Shown: positions 50,401-61,376 of the stretch, piece by piece
How positions within the stretch are numbered: the stretch's first letter is position 1
Layout of the letters: each line of letters starts with the position of its first letter
From: Neurospora crassa OR74A
Taxonomy: Eukaryota; Ascomycota; Sordariomycetes; Sordariales; Sordariaceae
Assembly: GCF_000182925.2 (NCBI RefSeq)
Contig: NC_026502.1
Location: forward strand, 3,100,001-3,164,000
Direction of reading: 5' to 3'
Length of the DNA stretch: 64,000 nucleotides
The notes under the pieces: generated by a model
The model's database searches: none
What the model saw: only the letters and a program-made list of their open reading frames with translations
Told to the model about the DNA's origin: nothing
Program-made: the position numbers and the translations under genes

Positions 50401-50966
50401 TCTACCATACCCTGCTCTCCCTCTACCTGACCCCTCCCTCCCCTCACAAACCCAACCTGCCACCCGCCCTCGACCTCCTCTCGAAGCACGGCTCTCGCCT
50501 GCCCGCCACCTCCACCCTCTCTTTGATCCCTGACGACCTGCCCGTTTCCGAGCTCGAGTCCTACTTCCGCGGCCGCATGCGCAACGCGAACAGTATTGTT
50601 AACGAGACCCTCGTCGTTGCGGGCCTGAGGAAGACCGGGTTAGTTACCAGCCAAGCTCTTCTCTTGTTGGGGGATGGATTACCGAAGGGAGCGGTTCTGC
50701 CGGGTGGTGGAAGCAGAGTGGGAGGAAGAAATAGACGGGTGGTGATTGGGGAGGAGAGAGTTTGTGGGGTATGTCATAAACGGTTAGGTGGGAGCGTCGT
50801 GGCGGTGTTGCCGGGAGGGGAAGATGCGGTTGTTCATTATGGGTGTTTGGGGAGGAGTCAGCAGGGGAAGGGTATGGGGATTGGTGAATTGGCGAGCCCC
50901 GGGCAGACGGGGAGTGTGAAGAGTGGTGTGAGTGGGACGCAATATGGCGCTTGGGGGAGGGGGTAG
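47483..50966 (+). CDS. vps39: HOPS subunit VPS39/VAM6
   Basis: Exons 47483-50202 and 50270-50966 give 1,138 residues; the intron has GTAAGC, a CTAAC branch and TCCAG. VPS39 tethers endosomes and vacuoles within HOPS and binds Ypt7. The N-terminal citron-homology (CNH) domain starts ARPIIELKQRDKSKIESILAYG and contains FEPIEFPTARTKS-like blades. It carries a Pro run (residues about 50-60) in a loop. The central region has clathrin-repeat-like helices (YDEAISILAMLEDALL, FNELVDFFYGKKLHRQALDLL). The C-terminus has the Vps39_2-type sequence with paired cysteines VCGVCHKRLGGSV ... HYGC, a degenerate RING. A charged insert (residues about 490-590) is Sordariales-like low complexity. Confidence 0.95.
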
Positions 50967-52052
50967 GTGGTGGTGGTAGTGGTGGTAGTGGTGGTGGTTT
51001 GGGATAAGAGGTTCGAGGCCTTGTTATGAATATAAATACCGGTATGAATGATGAACGTTTAGGTTATTATGAAATGAAAGGGCATGGACTTGGTTCTGGC
51101 ATGATGATATATCTTTGAGGTGGTGTAGCATCTGGCGGCGGTTGGTTTCTTTTCTCTCTATCGTGTTTTATGCTTATATGTGCATCGCAGGATTACTCAA
51201 TCAGAAGATACTATGTACCATCCACCAAAAATGCATAGGTAGTGATGCGTTTATTCGCTACCTACTTACTACCTTTCTCTCGTTTCCGTTTTCCCTGTTT
51301 AGTCCCCTGTTCGTCGAGGTTTCACGTTCAAAGAAGCTGACATATCACCAACAACACTGCAATTACGTAGCTGGGTCGCCAGCGTATCTGTCTCTGGGCT
51401 TTCTGCGAACTTGAGGGAGGAAAAGAACAAGACTTTAGCCACGACTTTTCTTATATAAACCCCCCCCCCCCCCCCCCCCCCCCCCCACTCCCCTGCCGAG
51501 GCCTGACCTACCTACCTCTAGTAAGCGATTGTGTCCAGACCGGTCGGTACCTCTAGCCGCATCGAAATGAAGACAAAATGGTTGATGGACTTGGTGGTAA
51601 AATAATTGTAGGCTTCATTAAAAGTTAGGGAAACTAGGTCCGCAAACTCAGGAATAGAACTAGCTATCAAGCAGGCTGTTAACTCCTTTAACCTGACTAT
51701 GCCCATTACTATTCCCTCCCTCCCTGTTCTCTCTCCATTGCTCGCCCAGCTTGGTGGTTCCATCCAAGGAAAAAGATAAAATAATAAAAAATCCAATTAA
51801 GAAAAGATCTTGGGGGTATCAGTTTAAGCTTGCTTTTCCGATTGCCCTTTCTTTCAAACATCCAAACATTCCATTCCCATTATCCCATGTCATGACATGT
51901 CATAAACACACACACGCACGCACACACCATTCATTTCCAAAGAAAACGTTGACGTGCCATCTTCACCTTGGTCAATGCTCTCATCTCTCTTGTGGTATAA
52001 ACTCTTTCCCATCTCGGCCATTTCCATTCACATCCACCCTCATTCTCTTTTT
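50967..52052. other. Convergent 3' region of vps39 and the Gag1-like gene
   Basis: About 1.1 kb between facing stop codons. It contains the poly(C) run at 51460-51486 and GTGGTGGTAGT repeats just after vps39. No gene is supported. Confidence 0.5.
51460..51486. repeat. 27-base poly(C) homopolymer
   Basis: An uninterrupted run of C on the plus strand, directly after TTATATAAA. It is the longest homopolymer in the window. True length may differ, because such runs are hard to sequence. Confidence 0.85.
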
Positions 52053-55000
52053 TTAAGCAAGAGGATTGCCATTAGCCTGGTGTCCTTGACCCCCACCATG
52101 CTGCCCTAATGAAAACACCTTTTGCAAACTCCTCCTTATCCCGCCCTTCCCTCCTCCTCCTCCTCCTCCTCCTCCAAGATTCTCATCACTCTGACTCCCC
52201 GACCTCTCCCGATCCCTATCCCTATCCTCCGCCGTCGGCACCCTCGTCAAATGATTCACCACCCCGCCCACCAACGCCACAATACTGGATCTTCTTCCTG
52301 CACCCGGCGCCGCCCCCCCTTGCGCCGTAGCATCGCTCTTCCGCCTCTGCTGCTTCTCCGCCGCCCTCTTCTCCATCCTCTCTTGCTTCTCCCTCTCCTC
52401 TTTCTGTTCCCTCGCTTCCCTGGCCTTCTGCTCCCTCGCCTCCCTCTGCAACCTAGCCGCCTCCCGAGCCCGTTCGCGGACCTCACTCGCCTCCCGAGCC
52501 GCCTTTTCCCTTGCCTCCTTCTGCTGCTGCATCTGTTTCTGGAGAGCCGCCTTCCGCTGCCTCTGCGCGGCAATCTCGGCAGCGCTCATCGGTTTCGGCA
52601 CCAGCATGGGCGGCACGGAAACGTTGGTGTACTGCGATCGGGGCGGCCACTCGCCGTCGCGCTTCCAACCCACCACGCAGGCGCGCAGCACGTCGGCCAG
52701 GTTGACGGGGCAGGAGGGCTGCATGTTGTTGACGATGATTTTGTCGTAGAGAGAGGGATAGATGGAGGGCGTGACGGAGGCGCGCATGGGGTTTTGAGGC
52801 GGGAGGAGGGGAGGAGGGAGCGGAAGGAGGGTTTGCACTGGGTAGGCAGGGTGGGTATCGGGTTTAGATGGTGAGGTGGGGGAGGTGGAGGGGACGGTGC
52901 TGTTGTCTGTTGCTGTTCCTGCTCCTCTGGCTGAGGTGTCGGATACGGCGTCGCTTTGGGCGCTTTGCTGGGAGTTGCGCGTGGTTGTGGGGGACAAAGG
53001 GGCGGAGAGGTTTGTTGTTGCTGCTGTTGCTGCTGCTGCTGCTGCTGGTGGCGGTGGTGAGCTGGCTGGGTGCGCCACGGCGGCGGCGCTAGTCGACTCG
53101 GACGAGCGATGATGGCGCCAGAAGGAGAGACGGCGGGTCGTTGTCGACATCGTTGTCGTGGGCGACGCGGGACACATCGGCTTGGGCTTGACGCGGAACG
53201 TCTTGGCGCCTGTCCAGGCATCGCGGCGAGCTTCGAAGCAGGCCAGCCCGGGATTCCACGAGGCTTCCTTTCTCACTGCCCGCCTCCTCTTGGCCCGCTT
53301 TGCTTCCAGTGAGCTTTTGACGGCAGGTCCGACTGCGTCGGGGCTGTCGAAGCGGAAAGGAGAGGAGGTGCTAGGAACTGGCGGCTCGTCGTTGTCTGAG
53401 AGATCCGAGGTCCATTCCGCCCGAGGACGGTAGTGAACGAGATCTTCTGATATCGTGCTGTAAACGGACTCGGCATCAGATTCCGAATCCGCCTCCTCTC
53501 CTGGATCCCGAGGCGCATCATCGTCAAAGGTCTGAGCTACGGCAACGTCTGCTATCCTGGGTGATCCATGCTCCTTGGGCGCGATGGTGTTGTCTGATGG
53601 AAGTTGGGCGATATCGCTCATCTCTTGCTGCTGCTTCTCATTGGAGGTTGTTGCTGCTTCGGTTGGACGTGATTGCGTCACAGGTACCCATTCGAAGTCC
53701 CAGTCATTTCGAATCTTCTCAAGAAGGTATTTCCTAACAGCTTCCTTCTGCTTCGCCTTGTCTTTGCTCACAAGGTCAGCATCAAGGTCGGGTGGTAGGA
53801 CAACCGGCTGATGGTGAGGAAACGAGTGCCTGAGCTTATTTAGGGGCGACCTGGGTGACTTGTACAGGTCGGCGAAAATCATGGTAGACGGTGATTGAGG
53901 GTTAGATGGGGTGGTTGAATCGTGATCGCCACCGTCAGGACCGTTGGGGAGCTCCGACGTCAAGGGGGACGACCTTATATAAGTCGACGGCGACGCGGGG
54001 GGCCGCGAGCCAGGTTGAGCACGCGGGCAGCAACTGGGGTGGTGATTGCGGTTAGACTCGCTAGCCTGTACCGGATGGTCGTCACTGGGGTCACCGGGGT
54101 CCTTTGGATAGCGGCCAGGGTGGTCGATAGGGTGGTCTACAGAATGGTCTGGCTGATGCGGGGCCGGCTTGGCTCGAAGTGGTATGATGTCCTGCTGCTC
54201 GTCTGGGGCTGGAAGATCCGGAGTACGACCACGCGTTAGCGATCAGCGCATTGCCTTTTTTTTCTTCTCCTCGTCTTTTTTAAACGTGGGACTCCGGAGA
54301 AAACAAGGTTTTGAAGTATGTAATGAATGCCGAATGAGGTCCGTGAAAAGTTGGGGAAGCTAGACAAACAAGATTCTGGATCCCTGTTGAAAACGGGTGG
54401 CATAGGATACGAGAGATATAGACAGACAGGAGAGGAACAGGAAATGTTAAATGAGAGTTGTCCAACAAAGAAGAAGATATGCCAAGATTAGGTAGGTAGA
54501 TCTGGTGTATTATAAGATCAAATTGAAGGACAAGGAAAAAAAAGAAAGTGAAAAAGGAAAAAAAAAAAAAAAAAACGGGCAGTGCCGCCTTGGAAACGGC
54601 TGACGATGAGTGGACGATGACTGGTCCTTGACTAACAGTGGCGGCCAAGTCTACAGTGTACATTCAAAGACATGCAGACAGGCTAAAGTCCAGACCTGAC
54701 GAAGCTAAATAAAACGACATGTGCGGTTCCCATCAGGGTGTTGGTGATGATGAAGAGGATAAAAACGGTAACTCACTCCTGTCGGTGCCAGTGTTGGGAA
54801 CTGAACTGCTCTTGAGGATGTCTTGTTGCACTTCCGTGGAGGTTGATGTTTTTAAGCTGTTGCTAGCAATAGTGGTGGTGTTCAATCCATGCTCATGTTC
54901 CTGCTGCTCCTTCTGCTGATGTTGTTGCTGTGACGGAGCCCAGGAGGAAGAAATGCCAAATGCGCCAGCTTGGTCCGAGGAAATGCCAGTGACGGGGACG

Positions 55001-55302
55001 TTACCAATCTGGTCATCGTGAATGCCAGAGCCAGAGGCAGAGCCAGTGACACGCCCGGCAACCTGAACACCATAGTATTCAGTCCCATGTCCAACAGGCC
55101 CGGGCCTAGGCACGGACTCGGTTGTGGTAGGGGTGGTGGTGGTGACAGTTTCGGTGGTGACCGTGGTGGTGGTAATAGTGGTGTTGTTGTGCTCTGACCC
55201 CGACATGCCAGCCACAGCCGGAGAGGGTGAGTGACCAGGAATGATCGGCGCTTTATTGATCATGTCTGGCACATCTGAGATCACCGTCTCGTCGTTATGC
55301 AT
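52053..55302 (-). CDS. Gag1-like clamp (DUF4050-type) protein
   Basis: Exon 1 is 54777-55302 and exon 2 is 52053-54208, joined in phase (D-R-T-P-D-E) to give 893 residues. The 568-nt intron has a GTGAGT donor and a GCTAAC branch before TTCCAG. Without the join, exon 2 has no ATG near its beginning although it is open well upstream of 53963. The protein is mostly disordered. Conserved-looking blocks are SWNPGLACFEARRDAWTG near residue 495 and IYPSLYDKIIVNNMQPSCP followed by NLADVLRACVVGWKRDGEWPP near 650-705. I relate these to the fungal Gag1-like clamp domain, with moderate certainty. A charged A/R/E/K coiled coil follows (residues about 720-800). A poly-Ala/Ser/Thr insert separates the two blocks. 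Function is not known to me. Confidence 0.75.
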
Positions 55303-57508
55303 CTTGTTCTGCTTGAGGTGAGGTGCCGGGTTGCTCTTCCGTACTTTTAGCTTGGCAGCCGTTATTTCTGTGTATATTGCTCTCTTGAAAACCTCAGTGT
55401 GATGTAGGAGAGGACCTCAACTATATGTATGAAGGTTATGGGGAGCCTCTTTTGTCCTTTAGACTCGATGGACGGTCTGCACAACAGCCTTGTGAGATTC
55501 GTACAGTATGCGCCAAGCTGTATCCTGCGCGGCAGGCTATGTGCTGTTGTGCTTTTGCGAGGATGCCAAAAAGAATAACTATAAATAAAAAAAACACCAA
55601 CAAGTGGACGAGTCGAAGATGGTGATGGAATAGGATCTGGTCGTTGCCAGTTGCCAGTTCCTGCTACCCTTCAGTTCCCTTCCCGTTTCGAGGCTGTCAG
55701 TCTGTCTCGGGAGCGACTGTTGGGGTTGCCGAATGCAAGTCGGATTCCTGTGCCTGATCCGGGCTTTTGGTTCGTTTTTTTTTTTTTTCGGTCGCCTTGT
55801 CGCAAAGAAAACAGAAAGTCTGCGCAATTCAAAATTTCGCGATCAATCCATGCACCACCCGCAGTAGGTAAGTATGTGGTGGACGGTTGCCAAGAAAAAA
55901 GCAAGATGCTTGGCCCATGTTGGGTGGGGTCTTTTCTCTTCATCTTGGCTCTTTCCCCGCTAATTAATGGGGCATCGCTGTACTAAAGGCATCACAGCTT
56001 GGGTACAGTACACTAAGTACACTACCGTAACCTGGAAATCATCCATCAGCACCATAGTCCGGGTGGTACATTCAGCTCGCAATACCCTCACTTTGAGCTG
56101 CTGGATTCTAGTGTACCGTAAGATGTTCGTGTGAATCACCCCAGGTACCTAGATAATGAATCCCTCTCTTTACTATGTAGGCACAGAGGTAGCACAAGGA
56201 CACGGCACCTGGACGGCAGCCCCCCGAGTTTTTGTCATTGGTGATGACTGACCATTCCCCATCGTCACAAGGAATGGAATCTCGGTCGTCACGGGGTCTG
56301 GCACCACAAGTGCGCAAGTGCAACATTTGGGACAGTCTTCTGGGCTTGTCGTGTGACATGAGGGTTTGGCCATACGGTAGCTATCACCATAATTCCGATT
56401 CCCATCTATTCCCAGACCCCAAAGAAAAGAGTCTCACCTTGCCATCGGTCTCGTTCCTGTTTCTCGTTTGTGCACTCTCCTTTGTATTGATTCGTTCACA
56501 ATCCGAACTGTTCGCTTCACTCGCTGCACGGAGATATCTCCATTCGCACTGTTCAATTCAACGGTCATCTGTAGAGTTAGTTGCATGTGCACAAAGCAAT
56601 TGAGCCGTCAAAAATCAAATTGTGGAGGCGGTGAAGTGATATGTGATGTATGTAGTGTAACACTTGCAGCTGGCACCCTGAGTTGACAAATCTGGGGAAC
56701 AGGTTGACGAGGAATGTGGTGAGAATTGACAAATTGTTCTGTTTCTGTAATAAAGTTGCGAACGGGAACCTTGGAGGAAACTAAGACAAAGAAGAAAAGG
56801 TGGCAAGAGTCGCCATGATTGGGCACCTATCATCGACTCAAGATTCCTGAGGATAGTACTTGTTCTCAGGCCATATCTGCATGGCAACCATGTAACTACT
56901 CGACTTCTGCAACCTCTTGTGATAACCAAAGTTTCAATGTCACGACGTCGTCACTATCGGGAAAGAATTGCTATGCTTCCTTCCATTTCACGGAGAAAAA
57001 CCCGAACGATTAGATTTATCTGTCAAGAAGAAGAAGCCGCCGATGTTACGGGTAAATGGCCTGTGACCGACTTTTGGTATATTTTGGACCTTTTATAGTA
57101 AGTGCTCTCGCCGACTTTCACAGCCACTTCTTATAAGAATGTCGTGTAACTTGTGGTTGCTGACAAAGTAACGTCAAGATTATCTGGGCTTTTCATTGAA
57201 ATTGCGGATGTTATTCCGGCCGTCCATTTCCAAGTTTTGGGATCGGAGGCGAACACGGTCGAAATCTGGTTCGACTTGTAAGAGAACAACAATTATGTCA
57301 TTAACCGCTGGCTAATACTTACTTCTATCGATTACACCTTGGCGCTTTGCTTGCTTGGAATCTTCAAAGCATCATGTGTGAATAATTCCATGCTTTTGCT
57401 CCATATCGAACTTGACGGGAGGAAGTCATCATTAATTTACTCCGCCCCTTCTGTCTTCCCATCACCTCGAGCATTCCGCGCATCTGCCACTTGCTGCCTC
57501 ATGCGTTC
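55303..57508. promoter_or_regulatory. Intergenic region with the Gag1-like gene promoter
   Basis: About 2.2 kb between two minus-strand genes. The part beside 55303 should hold the promoter of the Gag1-like gene. Nothing else is supported. A poly(T) run of 14 lies near 55776. Confidence 0.45.
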
Positions 57509-58844
57509 CTACCGCCCCGAGGCACCAGGAGCAGGCGTAGCAAATGTCCTCGTGGTGAGCAACACGCCCTTGACCCGTCTGATATTCTCTTTGGCCTTTT
57601 TGATCTCATCGTTAGGCTCGCTCCTATTGGTATACCCGTACAACGAAAAGCCTCCAGTGAAGTCGTAGTGCTGCAGCGCCAACTGCTCCAGCTCGCCGTG
57701 GAATACGTCCACCGTCGTCCTGAGCTCGTCGTAGTCCTCGCACTGCGACGTCAGCCCTTCGTTGATCTCCTTAACCGACGTCACCAGCTCCGCCAGTCGC
57801 CTCTGCTGCTTCTGCGTGTGGTTCATGTGCCGCTCGGAAATGGCCGACGCCGCGCGCGACTGGGCCCGCGAGTGCGCCTCGTAGATCTCCGACAGGGACC
57901 GGGCCGACATGGCCGTGCCCGGGCGCGAAGGGAGCGACATGGCCCGCACCGACGGCGTAGGCGGCGGCGACGTCTGGATGCCAACGTCCCGGTGGAACAT
58001 CTCGGTCGGGTCCTCGTACGTGCTCATGTTGTCTTCGTCATCGTCGTCGTAAGCGTCCTTGTAGCGACCGGCGCGGCCGTCCGACGCCTTGTAGCCCGGA
58101 GGCAGCTCCGACACGGTTTGCTCGAGCTTCTCGACCAGCCGGTCCAGGTTGTCCTTGACGTTGTCGTGGAAGTCGACGCGAGCCTCGGTGAGTTGGTTGA
58201 GCATGGGCTCGACAACGTACTTGTTGGCGCCGTAGACGAGGGCCGCGATACCGCTGAAGGCGTAGGCCGTGTTAAGGACGCCGTTCATAGTTATTAGCGG
58301 TGGCGCCCGGTGCGTCTCGGCCATAAACTCGGGGTAGGTTATGATGGGCACATGTTGTTCCTTTGTCTTGGGGAGGGTGGTTGTGGTTGTTATCGCAGCA
58401 GCCACCTTTGACGAAGCCGATGATGACGATTCGCTGGTGACGGGGATTTCTCTCATCTGTAGATGTCCATGTTAGCAGCTTGTCTTTGGGAACACTGAGA
58501 TACAAGAAATGACTTGCATCTGATTGCGCCCGAATCCAATCCTCCTTCAGCAGTTCGTCGATGTCACTCTGGGAGATGCCCTTGCTCCTCAAAAAGGCGG
58601 CCTTGCGCTCTGTTGTCTCCTTTTGCACCTGCGCATCCTGGAGGAATATCCTGGCTTGTTCGAGGGAGACTGAGACTTTTGGCGCGTCTGGGGAGGTTTG
58701 AGCTGCCGGCTGGGATTTTGAGGATGTCGATGTTGACGGGGCCTGAGCCTGCGTCTGAGGTTGAGATGTGTTGTTGTTGTTGTCGGCTGTCGCTTTCTCC
58801 CACGCCAGGGTGTCGGCGCTCTTGTGTTCTTCCGAGTCGCCCAT
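57509..58844 (-). CDS. pex33: Peroxisomal docking peroxin, PEX33 (Pex14/17 type)
   Basis: Exons 58518-58844 and 57509-58456 give 424 residues. Residues about 56-101 form a Pex14 N-terminal domain (LEQARIFLQDAQVQKETTER then KAAFLRSKGISQSDIDELLK), which binds PEX5. A membrane segment (GVLNTAYAFSGIAALVYGANKY, residues about 167-189) and coiled coils (residues about 195-230 and 320-380) follow. N. crassa has, besides PEX14, a Pex14/17-like protein named PEX33 in the docking complex; the YPEFMAETHRAPPLITMNG region favours that assignment over PEX14 itself. The only phase-compatible 61-nt intron starts GCAAGT at 58517 and ends CTACAG at 58457 with a CTAAC branch, so it is a GC-AG intron. The start at 58844 has a good context (GCCATGG). 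Confidence 0.85.
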
Positions 58845-61376
58845 GGCGGTGGAGGAGTTGAATGACCGAATTTGATTTTTGCAAGTGTCTGTACAATGGG
58901 TATGATGCTGCTCAAGGTGATCTGGACGGTTCAGCGAGGAGTCGAGGATGGTGATGGATGGATGGACGAATGAATGAATGAATGGACGGATTGTATGGAT
59001 GAATTCGCGATGCCGTTGATGGCTGGCGGCTAGGAGAACTGAACTGACCTAACCTACCTAGAGGTAACTTTCCATCGTCTTTCAGCGCCTCCAGCCGTGC
59101 CCGGTTGTCGTCTCCTGTTACCGAGGCATGGGTGTCGCTATTTGGTGCTGTTGGTCTGAGCTTTTTCAGCTGGATTCCAGCGGTAGGCTCAGGGGTTGAA
59201 TGCGCAGAGACCCACTTTACCCACCCCCCGGCAAAGGCCGAGCCCACGAGGCGGGCTATAGACAGACTACCCCCATCCCCTATATCTAGACTACTTAACC
59301 GCTTAGGGCATGGTTCTAAGGAATTTGACTAATCTTTTCAATGGCTAACATCCCACCGCGAAAATAAGGTGAAAGTCTGTTAACTCACGATCAGTCATTT
59401 TCGCAAATTCCTCCAAGAAATAGTTGGTCACCTTTTCTTTTCATTCCTGTCAGGGCAATGCACTTTCACCAAATGCACTCCGTCGGAAAAAAAAAAAATG
59501 GAAAAAAGAAGATGAATGTCAGACCCAAACTCCCATGAGCGAAAACTTCAATATGATTATAGTTTTGGTGCAATCTTTTGGCATGCATCTTCCTACCCAA
59601 AGATTGAGGATTCTGCACTTTGGCCTAGTATCGCAAAACCTTTTTCTTGTACGGCGGAGAAAAGCCGAGAAGCCTTGCCCTAAGCGGTTAAGTAGTCTAG
59701 ATATAGGGAAGGGGGGTAGTCTGTCTATAGCCCGCCTCCGAGCCCACTGACCGGGCATCCACTGGACCTCCTGCGGCCAGGCGGGACCGACGGGGACTGT
59801 GGGTGGAGACAGTCAACATCACGGTCGCGACTTCGACTTGTCGACGTGAAATCAGAAGCTGGATAATTCGATATTGAAACATCACGGTATTCTTTCCAGT
59901 CTCTCCCCATACTGCATATCGGCCTCTCTCCTTGATCCCTGATATCTACTTCCCATTGAGTCTTCTGAAGCTCGGCGATTCTGCAATCCTTTCCGACGTG
60001 CCATCCTCGCGAGACGCCCTCGATCCGGCTTTACGACTGACTCAGCGCCAACCATAGAGCCCAGACCCGCCTCTGCCATCACAGCAGGTAGCGTTGCTGG
60101 AAGTTTAGATAGGATACTTACGCCAACAAAGGCGTTGCTGTCCCGTACACGAAACGTCACCATTCCGAACAGAGAATCGCCACCCTCACCGTCAAGACTT
60201 GATTTCGAAAGGTAGTCAGCCGGGCCAACAGTTCGCAGGTCTTTTTTTCCGTCCATCCGACTTGATTATAGCTGTAGCTCGACTGCCTATTTTGAATCTC
60301 ATCATCGTAAGTGCAGTGAATCGTTCATACACGCGACATGTCGCTTCTGATGTTGGTCTCTTTCGGATCGATCATGGGGTTGGAAGCCGAGTCGAGAAAG
60401 AGCCGAGGACGAGAATGAGGATGAAAACAACACCATGGTGACTGGAAGGCATGGTCAGCACGGCAGTCAAAATTGGGGAAATATGGGGGAGGGTGCTTTA
60501 CCGCAAAGGGAGGATCCAGGAAACAATCGAGATGTCGCAAACGACACAATAAAGACTGTGGTTCCAACAAGGTTTCCCGACCTATTTCCATCCAACGAGA
60601 CGAGACGCTGGAGTTATCCTTGTGAAACCGACAGTCTGGTTCTGGCCGAATGTCAAGGCAACGCCGATGCGCCTTGTTCGCAAAACGGCAAAGGCTGGAA
60701 GCCAAGAGGAAGCAAAGAAGAAGAAGCGAGGCGACGTCAATATCCGTCTCTTAGACGTGCTTGCTGCACAGTCATGTTGCATGACAAGGCTTATCGACCC
60801 AAACGACAACGGCGGCGTCATCCAACCACAGTAACCACCACCTACAAAGCAAAGAGAGGGGCCCAGGGCATGAACAGACGGGACCTCACTTCACCCCACG
60901 CAAGCAACAACCAACAGCACTTCCTAAAAGACACAAACACCAAACTGCCAGCTTTCACATCCCACCTCCTTCGCCAGCCAAAGAGTCTTCGCAACTTCGG
61001 CTTCTGTCAAATCAGCAAATTATAGCGACACACGACCATCAAAGAACATAGCCCTTTCATGATCAGGGTCTTGGTCGTTCAAGGCGCCCCCCTTCCGTGT
61101 GCCCAAAAGAAACAGCGCCGGGTTCAACAAGGCATTGCCACCCAAATTCCCGGCCCGTCGAAATTCACCTGGACCAGTTCAGACAAACACATGATAATCC
61201 TCGCTGCCACATTGCCCAGGATCAGCAGAGCCAGTCATTAGCCACATCGCCTCATCTCGCCTCGACCCATCTCATTTGCTCGTGTCTCTCGGTTTCAGAC
61301 GATACTCCTTTCTATAACACAATCCTTCTCCAGAACTGTACTACACAAGATAGACCATACCTCTACACCAGCAGTC
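58845..61376. promoter_or_regulatory. Divergent region of pex33 and ies2 with a transposon insert
   Basis: About 2.5 kb between divergent starts. It contains a small inverted-repeat element at 59248-59738. Frames of 124 residues (minus, 59882-60256) and 196 residues (plus, 60435-61025) are open but not recognisable. They are left out as genes. Confidence 0.5.
59248..59738. mobile_element. MITE-like DNA transposon with 63-bp inverted repeats
   Basis: The left end (59248-59310, starting GAGGCGGGCTATAGACAGAC) and the right end (59676-59738) are reverse complements over 63 bases with two mismatches. The 9-base sequence CGAGCCCAC lies directly outside both ends (59239-59247 and 59739-59747), as a target-site duplication. 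The 365-base interior has no transposase frame. A 9-bp duplication with long inverted repeats is typical of Mutator-like (MULE) elements, so this is probably a non-autonomous MULE derivative. The near-perfect ends and exact duplication point to a fairly recent insertion. No second copy is visible in this window. Confidence 0.88.

Noticed and set aside
52053-53963. A separate gene starting at 53963
   Set aside because: The codon there is TTG, and the frame is open upstream to an acceptor at 54209; a spliced model with exon 1 at 54777-55302 fits better.
60435-61025. 196-residue plus-strand frame upstream of ies2
   Set aside because: Polar, low-information sequence without a recognised domain; likely chance within the ies2 upstream region.
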